A DNA stretch of 64,000 nucleotides, taken from contig NZ_VDND01000001.1 of assembly GCF_007665395.1 (NCBI RefSeq), positions 496,001-560,000 of the forward strand, read 5' to 3'. Origin of the DNA: Pseudomonas oryzihabitans. Its GTDB lineage: Bacteria > Pseudomonadota > Gammaproteobacteria > Pseudomonadales > Pseudomonadaceae. A model generated the notes under the pieces. That model saw only the letters and a program-made list of their open reading frames with translations. It ran no database searches and was not told the origin of the DNA. A program made the position numbers and the translations under genes. Positions 52,886 through 63,015 of the stretch are shown here, one piece after another (the stretch's first letter is position 1; the number at the start of each line of letters is the position of its first letter).

Positions 52886-54028
52886 ATGAGCGCCGTCCTT
52901 CAGAACACCGCCGCCGCGGCCCCCCTGGTCCGCCTGCAGAATCTCAACAAGCACTACGGCGATTTCACCGCCGTGGACGACCTGTCGCTGGACATCCAGG
53001 AGGGCGAATTCCTCACCTTCCTAGGCTCCAGCGGTTCCGGCAAGTCCACCACCCTGGCGATGCTGGCCGGGTTCGAGACCCCCAGCTCGGGTGCCATCAG
53101 CGTTGCCGGGCGCTCGCTGCTGCGGGTACCGCCGCACCAGCGCGACATCGGCATGGTGTTCCAGCGCTATTCGCTGTTTCCACACCTGTCGGTGCGCGAC
53201 AACATCGGCTTCCCCCTGGACATCCGCAAGGTCGGCGCGGCGGAGCGCAACCAGAAGGTTGACGCCATGCTGCGCCTGGTGCAGCTCGACGCCTTCGCCC
53301 ATCGCCGGCCGGCGCAGCTCTCCGGCGGCCAGCAACAGCGGGTGGCCATCGCCCGGGCGCTGGTCTATGAACCACGCATCCTGCTGATGGACGAACCCCT
53401 CGGCGCCCTGGACAAGAAGCTGCGCGAAGACCTGCAGGACGAACTGCGCCAGCTGCACCGTCGCCTGGGCATCACCATCGTCTACGTGACCCACGACCAG
53501 GAAGAGGCGCTGCGGCTGTCGCAGCGCATCGCCATCTTCAGCCATGGGCGCATCGTCGGCCTGGGCAGTGGCTACGACCTTTACCAGAATCCGCCGAATG
53601 CCTTCGTCGCGGCCTTTCTCGGCAACTCCAACTTTCTCAAGGTCACCGCCCGGGCCCAGGCCCATTGCACCTTCGAAGGCCAGGAGCTGGCGATGCGCCC
53701 GACCGCCGGCGTCAGACCGGGGCAGGCGTTGCTGCTGATGCTGCGACCGGAAAAGCTGCAACTGCTAACCACCGAACAGGCGACGACCCTGCCCCTGCCA
53801 GCGGGCTGGAACGAGATCCCGGCACGGGTCGGCGAGGCGCTGTTCCTGGGCGAGAGCCAGAGCTGCATGCTGCAGACCGCAGGGGGTGTCCCGCTGATGG
53901 TCAAGTCGCTGGCCCATACCCAGGGCCTGCAGCCCGGCCAGGTGGTACGGCTGCGCTGGGCCGCCAGCGACGCCTGCGTCTACACCGAATGGAACGACGC
54001 CGACCTGAGCAAGGCGGCCGCCCACTAG
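52886..54028 (+). CDS. ABC transporter ATP-binding protein, PotA family
   Basis: A 380-residue ATPase. Walker A GSSGSGKST (about 48-56), Q-loop FQRYSLFPHLSV, LSGGQQQRVAIARALV signature (about 148) and Walker B ILLMDEPLGALD are all present, followed by the switch His in VTHDQEEALRL. A C-terminal TOBE domain (about 290-375) has RPEKLQLL. It powers uptake by the two permeases encoded upstream. The substrate is not known; the location implies a cluster intermediate or the starting compound. Confidence 0.95.
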   Translation: MSAVLQNTAAAAPLVRLQNLNKHYGDFTAVDDLSLDIQEGEFLTFLGSSGSGKSTTLAMLAGFETPSSGAISVAGRSLLRVPPHQRDIGMVFQRYSLFPHLSVRDNIGFPLDIRKVGAAERNQKVDAMLRLVQLDAFAHRRPAQLSGGQQQRVAIARALVYEPRILLMDEPLGALDKKLREDLQDELRQLHRRLGITIVYVTHDQEEALRLSQRIAIFSHGRIVGLGSGYDLYQNPPNAFVAAFLGNSNFLKVTARAQAHCTFEGQELAMRPTAGVRPGQALLLMLRPEKLQLLTTEQATTLPLPAGWNEIPARVGEALFLGESQSCMLQTAGGVPLMVKSLAHTQGLQPGQVVRLRWAASDACVYTEWNDADLSKAAAH

Positions 54029-54048
54029 GGCAACGGGCTAGCACCCCG

Positions 54049-54957
54049 CTACCCCGCCGCCGACACCAGGAATTGCCGAAACGCCTGGGCCCCGGGGCTC
54101 AGGCGCTCTTCGGGACTCCAGATCAGGCCCAGCTCCATGGGCGGGATGGCATCGGCCACGGGGCGGGCTTCCAGCTTGCGGCCTTCCAGCGACCAGCCGC
54201 GATAGAGCATGTCGGAAAGGATGGGCACGCCGAAGCCGTGGGCGACCAGGCCGCGCAGGGATTCCATGGACGAGGTCTTGAACACCACGTTGGGTTCCAG
54301 GCCCGCCGCGCGCCAGTAGCGCAGGGTCGAGGTCTCGCCTTCGTCCACCGTGGCGAGGATGTAGGGATAGGGGGCGATGTCGGCCAGGGTGACGCGCTCC
54401 GGCGCCAGCAGCGGATGGGCGCTGGGCAGCCAGAGCTGGCGCGGCGAGCGCATCAGCAGGTGGCGCTCGAAGGGCTGGGTGGCGTCGACGTTGGAGATGA
54501 CGGTGAGACCCAACTCCAGGGTGCCGTCGGTGATGCCGGCTTCGATACTGGGTCGGTCCATGTCGCGCAGGTCGATGTCGATCTGCGGATAGCTGCGCTT
54601 GAAGCGTGCCAGCAGGGTCGGCAGGTAGTAGCCGAGCACCGCATAAGAGGCGCCGACGCGGGCCTGGCCGGTCAGCGCATGACTCTGGAACAGCGGCTGG
54701 CTGACGGCGTCCTGCAGGGTGTCGAGGACGTGCCGGGCATGGTGATAGAACTGGTGTCCTTCGGCGGTGAGCTTGACGCCATGGGGCAGGCGCTCGAACA
54801 GCCGCACGGCGAGCAGCGCCTCCAGCTGGCTGACCGCCGTGGTGACCGCCGACTGACTGACGTTGACCGCGCTGGCGGCCAAGGAAAACTGGCTGTTCTC
54901 GGCGGCGGCGACGAAGTAGCGCAGCTGCCGCATCGAGATGTCCTTGAGCATTGCCAT
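54049..54957 (-). CDS. LysR family transcriptional regulator
   Basis: A 302-residue LTTR. The winged HTH at about 5-62 shows MRQLRYFVAAAENSQFSLAASAVNVSQSAVTTAVSQLEALL. The effector domain (about 90-295) has ARVGASYAVLGYYLPTLLARFKRSYPQIDIDL. An ATG at 54957 is used; TTG 54969 and ATG 54951 are alternatives. It is convergent with the polyamine-type transporter and divergent from the liu operon. It could regulate either, with a TATCGTTTCACGATA palindrome upstream. Confidence 0.9.
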   Translation of the reverse strand: MAMLKDISMRQLRYFVAAAENSQFSLAASAVNVSQSAVTTAVSQLEALLAVRLFERLPHGVKLTAEGHQFYHHARHVLDTLQDAVSQPLFQSHALTGQARVGASYAVLGYYLPTLLARFKRSYPQIDIDLRDMDRPSIEAGITDGTLELGLTVISNVDATQPFERHLLMRSPRQLWLPSAHPLLAPERVTLADIAPYPYILATVDEGETSTLRYWRAAGLEPNVVFKTSSMESLRGLVAHGFGVPILSDMLYRGWSLEGRKLEARPVADAIPPMELGLIWSPEERLSPGAQAFRQFLVSAAG

Positions 54958-54986
54958 CTGCTTTTCCAATACCTGGATTCTATTTT

Positions 54987-55001
54987 TATCGTTTCACGAT
55001 A
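54987..55001. promoter_or_regulatory. TATCGT-TTC-ACGATA palindrome, candidate LysR box
   Basis: A 15-bp perfect dyad of the T-N11-A type lies 30 bp upstream of the LysR start, in the region shared with the liu operon. The rest of 54970-55091 is AT-rich at 54970-55010 and otherwise featureless. Confidence 0.6.
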
Positions 55002-55091
55002 GCGCATTTCTCCTCCTAGACTCAGAGGCACAGGCGCGCCGCCTTCCTCTTGCGGTCGCCACGACAAGAACAATGAACAGGAGGACGGACC

Positions 55092-55328
55092 ATGAGCGCC
55101 CTGGCGCCCGCGTTCCACACCCGCGCCCCGTGCGCACCCTTGCCCAGCCGTCGGCGGTCCTGCCCGACGTCCTTGTGGCTATCGCTTGCGGGCCATGCCC
55201 GCGCCTGGCCGCCGACGCCGCCCCAGCCTGTCCCTTTCTGCTCCGCGCCGCGCTCGGCCGCCGACCCGTGCGCGCCTAATCGGCTGACCGCTCGCACCCG
55301 ACAATCCCAACAACAGGTGACCCCATGA
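55092..55328 (+). CDS. Possible small leader ORF before liuA
   Basis: A 78-codon frame starts at ATG 55092 directly after a strong AGGAGG site (55079-55084). It ends at TGA 55326-55328, overlapping the liuA ATG at 55325 (ATGA). The predicted peptide is rich in Pro, Ala, Arg and Ser ([19 protein letters not shown]) with no recognised domain, and codon composition looks non-coding. A translated leader that couples to liuA is possible. It may also be chance in a GC-rich leader. Confidence 0.3.
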   Translation: MSALAPAFHTRAPCAPLPSRRRSCPTSLWLSLAGHARAWPPTPPQPVPFCSAPRSAADPCAPNRLTARTRQSQQQVTP

Positions 55329-56488
55329 GCTACCCGAGTCTCAACTTCGCCCTGGGCGAGACCCTCGACCTGCTGCGCGATCAGGTGCACACCCTGGTCG
55401 CCCGCGAGGTGGCGCCGCGCGCGGGCGAGATCGATGCCAGCAACAGCTTCCCCCTGGACCTCTGGCGCACCTTTGGTGACCTGGGGCTGCTCGGCATCAC
55501 TGTGGGCGAGGAATACGGCGGCGCAGGGCTCGGCTACCTGGCCCATGCGGTGGCCATGGAAGAGCTCAGCCGCGGCTCGGCCTCGGTGGCCCTGTCCTAT
55601 GGCGCCCACTCCAATCTCTGCGTCAACCAGATCCACCGCAATGGCAGCGCCGCGCAGAAGGCTCGCTACCTGCCCCGGCTGGTCAGCGGCGAGCACGTCG
55701 GCGCCCTGGCCATGAGCGAACCCAATGCCGGCTCGGACGTGGTCTCCATGAAGTTGCGCGCCGAACGCCGCGGCGATCGCTATGTGCTCAATGGCAGCAA
55801 GACCTGGATCACCAACGGACCCGATGCCCACACCTATGTGATCTACGCCAAGACCGAACCGGAAAAGGCGGCCCATGGCATCACCGCCTTCATCGTCGAG
55901 CGTGACTGGAAGGGTTTCAGCCGTGGTAGCAAGTTCGACAAGCTGGGGATGCGCGGCTCCAACACCTGCGAGTTGTTCTTCGACGAGGTGGAGGTGCCGG
56001 AGGACAACGTGCTGGGCCAGGTCAATGGTGGGGTCAAGGTGCTGATGAGCGGCCTGGACTACGAGCGGGTGGTTCTCGCCGGTGGCCCGGTGGGCATCAT
56101 GCAGGCCTGCCTGGACGTGGTGCTGCCCTATGTCCATGACCGCAAGCAATTTGGCCAGAGTATCGGCGAATTCCAGCTGATCCAGGGCAAGGTGGCCGAT
56201 CTCTACACCGGGCTCAACGCCAGCCGCGCCTATCTCTATGCGGTGGCCCAGGCCTGCGACCGCGGCGAGACCACCCGCAAGGACGCCGCCGGGGTGATCC
56301 TCTACACCGCCGAGAAGGCTACCCAGATGGCCTTGGACGCCATCCAGATCCTGGGTGGCAACGGCTACATCAACGAATACCCCACCGGCCGCCTGCTGCG
56401 CGACGCCAAGCTCTATGAGATCGGCGCCGGCACCAGCGAGATCCGCCGCATGCTGATCGGCCGCGAGCTGTTCAACGAAACCCGGTGA
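55325..56488 (+). CDS. liuA: Isovaleryl-CoA dehydrogenase
   Basis: A 387-residue acyl-CoA dehydrogenase that desaturates isovaleryl-CoA in leucine catabolism. FAD and substrate segments are [17 protein letters not shown] (about 122), [18 protein letters not shown] (about 158) and the catalytic-base region [19 protein letters not shown] (about 245), where Glu in YERVV is the usual isovaleryl-CoA-type base. [35 protein letters not shown] closes the FAD site. It is first of liuABCDE. Confidence 0.95.
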   Translation: MSYPSLNFALGETLDLLRDQVHTLVAREVAPRAGEIDASNSFPLDLWRTFGDLGLLGITVGEEYGGAGLGYLAHAVAMEELSRGSASVALSYGAHSNLCVNQIHRNGSAAQKARYLPRLVSGEHVGALAMSEPNAGSDVVSMKLRAERRGDRYVLNGSKTWITNGPDAHTYVIYAKTEPEKAAHGITAFIVERDWKGFSRGSKFDKLGMRGSNTCELFFDEVEVPEDNVLGQVNGGVKVLMSGLDYERVVLAGGPVGIMQACLDVVLPYVHDRKQFGQSIGEFQLIQGKVADLYTGLNASRAYLYAVAQACDRGETTRKDAAGVILYTAEKATQMALDAIQILGGNGYINEYPTGRLLRDAKLYEIGAGTSEIRRMLIGRELFNETR

Positions 56489-56498
56489 GGACGCCTTC

Positions 56499-58106
<1,608 letters not shown>

Positions 58107-58109
58107 GCC

Positions 58110-58910
58110 ATGACTGACTTCCACACCCTGGAACTGATCCGCGATCCGCGCGGCTTCGCCACTCTCTGGCTCGACCGCCCGGATCGCCACAATGCCCTGG
58201 ATGCGCAGCTGATCGCGGAGCTGGGCAGCGTGCTCGCCGAGCTCGCCAGCGACCAGGAACTGCGCTTTCTGCTGCTGCGCGGTCGCGGGCGGCACTTCTG
58301 CGCCGGCGCCGACCTCGCCTGGATGCAGGCCTCGGCCCGCCTGGACGCCGCCGCCAACCGCGCCGACACCGAGCGCCTGGCCGACGTGATGTATCGCCTG
58401 CAGGCCCTGCCAATGCCGACTTTGGCGGTGGTCCAGGGCGCGGCCTTTGGCGGCGCAGTGGGCCTGGTCAGCTGCTGCGACCTGGCCCTAGCCGCCAGCG
58501 ACGCCATCTTCTGCCTGTCGGAGGTGCGCATCGGCCTGGTGCCGGCGGTCATCGCGCCCTTCGTGATCCGCGCCCTGGGCGAACGGGCGGCGCGGCGCTA
58601 CATGCTGGGTGCCGAGCGCTTTTCCGGCGAACGCGCCGCCGAACTGGGCCTGGTGGCCGAGACTGCGCCTGCTGCCGACCTGGAGCCCCTGGTCGAGGCC
58701 TGGATCGCCCGGCTGCTGGACAACGGGCCCCAGGCATTGCGTGCCTGCAAGCGGTTGCTGGACGGCGCGGGCGCCCGCGCACCCCGCGCCGAGGTGCGCT
58801 CCTTCACCGAGGGCCTGATCGCCGAGGTGCGCGTCACCCCCGAAGCCCAGGAAGGCCTGCAGGCCTTTCTGCAGAAACGTCGCCCCGCCTGGCAGGAGAC
58901 CTCGCCATGA
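58110..58910 (+). CDS. liuC: 3-methylglutaconyl-CoA hydratase
   Basis: A 266-residue crotonase-fold enzyme. The CoA-binding region FCAGADLAWMQ (about 67) and oxyanion hole VVQGAAFGGAVGLVSCCDLALA (about 108) are clear. SEVRIGLVPAVIAPFVIRALG follows. It hydrates methylglutaconyl-CoA to HMG-CoA. The stop overlaps liuD (ATGA). Confidence 0.93.
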   Translation: MTDFHTLELIRDPRGFATLWLDRPDRHNALDAQLIAELGSVLAELASDQELRFLLLRGRGRHFCAGADLAWMQASARLDAAANRADTERLADVMYRLQALPMPTLAVVQGAAFGGAVGLVSCCDLALAASDAIFCLSEVRIGLVPAVIAPFVIRALGERAARRYMLGAERFSGERAAELGLVAETAPAADLEPLVEAWIARLLDNGPQALRACKRLLDGAGARAPRAEVRSFTEGLIAEVRVTPEAQEGLQAFLQKRRPAWQETSP

Positions 58911-60841
58911 CCTTCGACCGTCTGCTCGTCGCCAACCGCGGCGAGATCGCCTGCCGGGTGATGCGTACCGCCAAGGCCCTCGGCCTGGGTACCGTGGCCG
59001 TGCACAGCGCCATCGATGCCGGCGCCCACCACGTGCGCCAGGCCGACTGGGCGATGGACCTGGGCGGGACCAAGCCGGCCGACAGCTATCTGCTGGGCGA
59101 ACGCATCATCGCCGCCGCCCTGGCCGCCGGCGCCCAGGCGATCCATCCGGGCTACGGCTTCCTGTCCGAGAATGCCGCCTTCGTCGAGGCGGTGGCCGCG
59201 GCGGGGCTGGTCTTCGTCGGTCCGCCCGCCGCGGCGATCCGCGCCATGGGCAGCAAGTCGGCGGCCAAGGCGCTGATGACCGACGCCGGGGTGCCCCTGG
59301 TGCCGGGTTACCATGGCGAGGACCAGTCCCTGGCCACCTTTCGCGACGCCGCGGCGCGCATCGGCTATCCGGTCCTGCTCAAGGCCACCGCTGGCGGCGG
59401 CGGCAAGGGCATGAAGATCGTCGAGCGCGAAGCCGACCTGGCCGAGGGCCTCGCCTCGGCCCAGCGTGAAGCGCGCTCGGCCTTTGGCGATGCGCGGATG
59501 CTGGTGGAGAAATACGTGCTGCAACCGCGGCACGTGGAGATCCAGGTGTTCGCCGACGGGCACGGCCACTGCCTCTATCTCAACGAACGCGACTGTTCCA
59601 TCCAGCGCCGCCACCAGAAGGTGATCGAGGAGGCGCCCGCGCCGGGGCTCACGCCCGAATTGCGCCGGGCCATGGGCGAGGCGGCGGTGCAGGCGGCCCA
59701 GGCCATCGGCTATGTCGGCGCCGGCACTGTGGAATTTTTGCTCGACGCCCGCGGCGACTTCTTCTTCATGGAGATGAACACCCGGCTGCAGGTGGAGCAC
59801 CCGGTCACCGAGGCCATCACCGGCCTGGACCTGGTGGCCTGGCAACTGCGCGTGGCCGCCGGCGAACCCCTGCCCCTCACCCAGGCCCAGGTGCCGCTGC
59901 ACGGCCATGCCATCGAGGTGCGCCTCTATGCCGAGGACACCGACCAGGGCTTCCTGCCGGCTTCGGGTACGCTGCAACTCTATCGCGAGCCCGCGGCTGG
60001 GCCGGGGCGGCGGGTGGACAGCGGCGTGGCGGAAGGCGACGAGGTGTCGCCCTTCTACGATCCCATGCTGGCCAAGCTGATCGCCTGGGGCGACAGCCGT
60101 GACCAGGCGCGCAAGCGCTTGCTGGCCATGCTCCAGGACACCGCGGTGGGCGGTTTCGCCACCAACCTCGCCTTCCTGCAGCGCCTGCTGGCCCATCCGG
60201 CCTTTGCCGCGGCGGCGCTGGACACCGGTTTCATCGAGCGGCATCAGGCGGCCTTGCTGCCCGCACCCGCAGAACTGCCGGAGGCCTTCTGGACCCTGGC
60301 GGGCCAGGCCTGGCTGGCGACGCTGCCCGCCGCAGCCGATGCCACGTCACCCTGGGCATCCCGCCAGGGCTGGCGCCTGGGCGGACCGCCGCGCATCGCG
60401 CTGCGGCTGGCCTGTCGTGGCGAGGTGCGCAACCTGACCCTGGTCGACCCGCTGGCGGTCGAGGTACGCGGTGATCGGCTCCACTGGCAGGCGGACGGCG
60501 TTCGCCAGAGCGCCCGCCTCCACCGCCGAGGGCCGACGCTGTTCCTCGAATGGCAGAGTCGCTTCGAAGCCGTCACCTGGGCCGATCCGCTGGCCGAGGT
60601 TGCCCGCCAGGCCGATGCGGGTGGTCTCACCGCGCCGATGAACGCCAGCGTGGTGGCGGTCTCGGTAGCCGTCGGCGATGCCGTGGCAGCCGGGGCCCCG
60701 CTGGTGGTGCTGGAGGCGATGAAGATGGAACACAGCATCCGCGCGCCCCGCGCCGGCGTGGTGGCGGCGCTGTTCTGCAGCCCCGGCGAGCTGGTGGCCG
60801 AGGGCGCGCCGCTGGTGGAACTGGAGGCGGCGCCGTCATGA
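58907..60841 (+). CDS. liuD: Methylcrotonoyl-CoA carboxylase alpha subunit (biotin carboxylase + BCCP)
   Basis: A 644-residue protein. The biotin carboxylase domain (about 1-445) starts FDRLLVANRGEIACRVMRT, has the ATP-grasp Gly loop KATAGGGGKGMK (about 157) and EMNTRLQVEHPVTE. A linker domain is followed by the BCCP domain, with biotinylated K606 in LEAMKMEHS. It carboxylates biotin with ATP and bicarbonate. It overlaps liuE by ATGA. Confidence 0.97.
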   Translation: MTFDRLLVANRGEIACRVMRTAKALGLGTVAVHSAIDAGAHHVRQADWAMDLGGTKPADSYLLGERIIAAALAAGAQAIHPGYGFLSENAAFVEAVAAAGLVFVGPPAAAIRAMGSKSAAKALMTDAGVPLVPGYHGEDQSLATFRDAAARIGYPVLLKATAGGGGKGMKIVEREADLAEGLASAQREARSAFGDARMLVEKYVLQPRHVEIQVFADGHGHCLYLNERDCSIQRRHQKVIEEAPAPGLTPELRRAMGEAAVQAAQAIGYVGAGTVEFLLDARGDFFFMEMNTRLQVEHPVTEAITGLDLVAWQLRVAAGEPLPLTQAQVPLHGHAIEVRLYAEDTDQGFLPASGTLQLYREPAAGPGRRVDSGVAEGDEVSPFYDPMLAKLIAWGDSRDQARKRLLAMLQDTAVGGFATNLAFLQRLLAHPAFAAAALDTGFIERHQAALLPAPAELPEAFWTLAGQAWLATLPAAADATSPWASRQGWRLGGPPRIALRLACRGEVRNLTLVDPLAVEVRGDRLHWQADGVRQSARLHRRGPTLFLEWQSRFEAVTWADPLAEVARQADAGGLTAPMNASVVAVSVAVGDAVAAGAPLVVLEAMKMEHSIRAPRAGVVAALFCSPGELVAEGAPLVELEAAPS

Positions 60842-61752
60842 GCGAGGCCTTGCCGACCCGGGTGCGGCTGGTCGAGGTCGGACCCCGCGATGGCCTGCAG
60901 AACGAGCCTCAGGCGCTAGGGATCGCCGAGCGCATCCAGCTGTGCACGGCGCTGGTCGCCAGCGGCGTGCGGCATCTGGAGGTGGGCAGCTTCGTCTCGC
61001 CACTCTGGGTGCCGCAGATGGCGGGAACCGCCGAGGTGCTGGCAGGACTCGGCCGGCCTGAGGCCGTAGTGCGTTCGGTACTGGTGCCCAACCTGAAGGG
61101 CTTCGAAGCCGCCCTGGCCGCGGGGGTGGACGAGATCGCCGTCTTCGCCGCCGCCTCGGAGGGATTTTCCCAACGCAACATCAATTGCTCCATCGCCGAG
61201 AGCCTGGCGCGCTTTGTGCCCGTGGTCGAGGGCGCGCGGGCGGTGGGCATCCGGGTACGCGGCTACGTGTCCTGCGTGCTGGGCTGCCCCTACGATGGCG
61301 AGATCGCAACCGACCAGGTGGCCAGCGTGACCCGCGAGCTGCTGGACCTGGGCTGCGCCGAGGTCTCCCTGGGCGATACCATCGGCGTCGGCACCCCGGG
61401 TCGGACCCGGGCGCTCTGGCAGCGACTGGGCCGAGAGGTGCCGCTCAGCCAACTGGCCGGGCACTTCCATGACACCTATGGCCAGGCCCTGGCCAACGTC
61501 TATGCCAGCCTGCTCGAAGGCGTCGCGGTGTTCGACAGCTCCGTCGCCGGCCTCGGCGGCTGTCCCTATGCCCAGGGCGCCAGCGGCAATGTCGCCAGCG
61601 AAGACCTGGTCTATCTGCTGGATGGCCTGGGCATAGCGACCGGGCTCGATCTCGCCAGACTGGTCGAGGTCGGCCAGGACGTCTCCGCCCTGCTGGGGCG
61701 CCCTAATCAGTCGCGGGTCGGCCGCGCCCGGACGACGCGAGCGGTCGACTAG
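60838..61752 (+). CDS. liuE: Hydroxymethylglutaryl-CoA lyase
   Basis: A 304-residue TIM-barrel lyase that cleaves HMG-CoA to acetyl-CoA and acetoacetate. VGPRDGLQNEPQ (about 13), the metal-site LAGHFHDTYGQALANVY (about 207) and GGCPYAQGASGNVASEDLVYL (about 240) with the catalytic Cys are diagnostic. It ends the liu operon, about 80 bp before the LacI gene. Confidence 0.96.
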   Translation: MSEALPTRVRLVEVGPRDGLQNEPQALGIAERIQLCTALVASGVRHLEVGSFVSPLWVPQMAGTAEVLAGLGRPEAVVRSVLVPNLKGFEAALAAGVDEIAVFAAASEGFSQRNINCSIAESLARFVPVVEGARAVGIRVRGYVSCVLGCPYDGEIATDQVASVTRELLDLGCAEVSLGDTIGVGTPGRTRALWQRLGREVPLSQLAGHFHDTYGQALANVYASLLEGVAVFDSSVAGLGGCPYAQGASGNVASEDLVYLLDGLGIATGLDLARLVEVGQDVSALLGRPNQSRVGRARTTRAVD

Positions 61753-61832
61753 CGGGGGGCTCTGGCCAGCGCCCATGGCAACCGCCGGGGCTTGCTCGCA
61801 TAATGGCGGCCTCTCTCATCCAAGGACCCGCT

Positions 61833-62867
61833 TTGGCCAGGAAGTCCCGACGCGAACTCGCCCAGCTCGATGGCACCACCGAGCTGCCCCTCACCGTGCG
61901 CGAGGTCGCCCTCGCCGCCGGAGTGTCGCCCATTACCGTGTCCCGAGCGCTGCACCGCCCGGGCCTGGTGAGCGACGCCACCCGCGATCATGTCCTGGCC
62001 GTGGTCAAGGAGCTGGGCTACGTACCCAATCTGCTGGCCGGCAGCCTGGCCTCCAGCAAGAGCCGGCTGGTGGCCATCCTGCTGCCCACCATCGCCAATT
62101 CCATCTATGCCACCGTGGTACAGGCGATCATGGAGCGTCTCACCGAGGCGGGCTACCAGGCGCTGATCGGTCCCACCGGCTATTCGCCGGAAAAGGAAGA
62201 GGAATTGCTGGAAGCCATCCTCGGCCGCCGCCCCGATGGCATCGTCCTCACCGGCACCCTGCACACCCCGGCCAGTCGCGCGCGGCTAGCGGCGCTGAAC
62301 ATCCCGGTGGTGGAAGCCTGGGACCTGAGCGCCGAGGCCCTGGACATGCAGGTGGGCTTTTCCCACGAGCAGGTCGGCGCGGCCCTGGCGGACCACTTCG
62401 TCGCCCGCGGCTATCGGCGATTCGGGGTGATCTCGGTGGACGATCCCCGCGCCATGCGCCGCAACCTGGCCCTGCAGGCCCGCCTGGTCGAACTGGGCAT
62501 CGCCGAATTGCCCATGGAAGTGCTGCCGCTGCCGGCCACCTGGGAAGTCGGCCGGATCGGCCTGGCGCGCCTGCTGGCACGCCCGGAGCCACCGGAACTG
62601 GTGCTGTGCAGCTCCGACACCCTGGCCCTGGGCGTGGTCGCCGAGGCCAGCAGCCGCGGCCTGCGCATCCCCGCGCAACTGGCGGTGGTCGGCTTCGGCG
62701 ACACCACCAACGGCCGCTTCGCCACCCCGGCGCTGTCCACGGTCAGCGTCAATGCCGATGCCATGGGCCAGCGCGTCGCCCAGGCGCTGCTCGATCGCCT
62801 CGCTGGCGACGGCACCCCGGTCAGTCTCGACACCGGTTTCGCCCTGATCGAGCGCCAGAGCTCCTAG
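61833..62867 (+). CDS. LacI family transcriptional regulator (glucarate/gluconate-type)
   Basis: A 344-residue LacI/GalR protein. The HTH is LTVREVALAAGVSPITVSRALHRPGLVS with hinge NLLAGSLASSKSRLVAILLPT. The periplasmic-binding-like ligand domain spans about 75-340. The TTG at 61833 is preferred because AAGGA lies six bases before it, and CATAAT at 61798 would serve as a -10. An ATG at 61803 is the alternative and adds ten residues. It is likely the repressor of the downstream gudP-like gene through the twin GATAGCG sites. Confidence 0.88.
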   Translation: MARKSRRELAQLDGTTELPLTVREVALAAGVSPITVSRALHRPGLVSDATRDHVLAVVKELGYVPNLLAGSLASSKSRLVAILLPTIANSIYATVVQAIMERLTEAGYQALIGPTGYSPEKEEELLEAILGRRPDGIVLTGTLHTPASRARLAALNIPVVEAWDLSAEALDMQVGFSHEQVGAALADHFVARGYRRFGVISVDDPRAMRRNLALQARLVELGIAELPMEVLPLPATWEVGRIGLARLLARPEPPELVLCSSDTLALGVVAEASSRGLRIPAQLAVVGFGDTTNGRFATPALSTVSVNADAMGQRVAQALLDRLAGDGTPVSLDTGFALIERQSS

Positions 62868-62906
62868 CCACTTTTTTGCGCCCGACCACAGATTTAACGG
62901 TTGAAT

Positions 62907-62938
62907 GATAGCGTTATCTGTTTAATGATAGCGCTATC
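62907..62938. promoter_or_regulatory. Twin LacI-type operators before gudP
   Basis: GATAGCGTTATC (62907-62918) and the perfect palindrome GATAGCGCTATC (62927-62938) are spaced exactly 20 bp apart, both inside AATGATAGCG. They lie about 80-110 bp before the gudP-like start and just after the LacI stop. Centred on GC, they resemble LacI-family operators and are on the same helix face. Confidence 0.75.
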
Positions 62939-63015
62939 GTTGTCAGACGACTTACAACATAAGCCCGCTACACGATGTCAGCCCGCACACAAAAACAAAC
63001 CAGTGGGAGCTCTCC

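Noticed and set aside
54938..55279. 113-codon alternative frame across the liu leader
   Set aside because: It crosses the LysR-side promoter region, lacks a ribosome site and conflicts with the better-placed 55092 frame.
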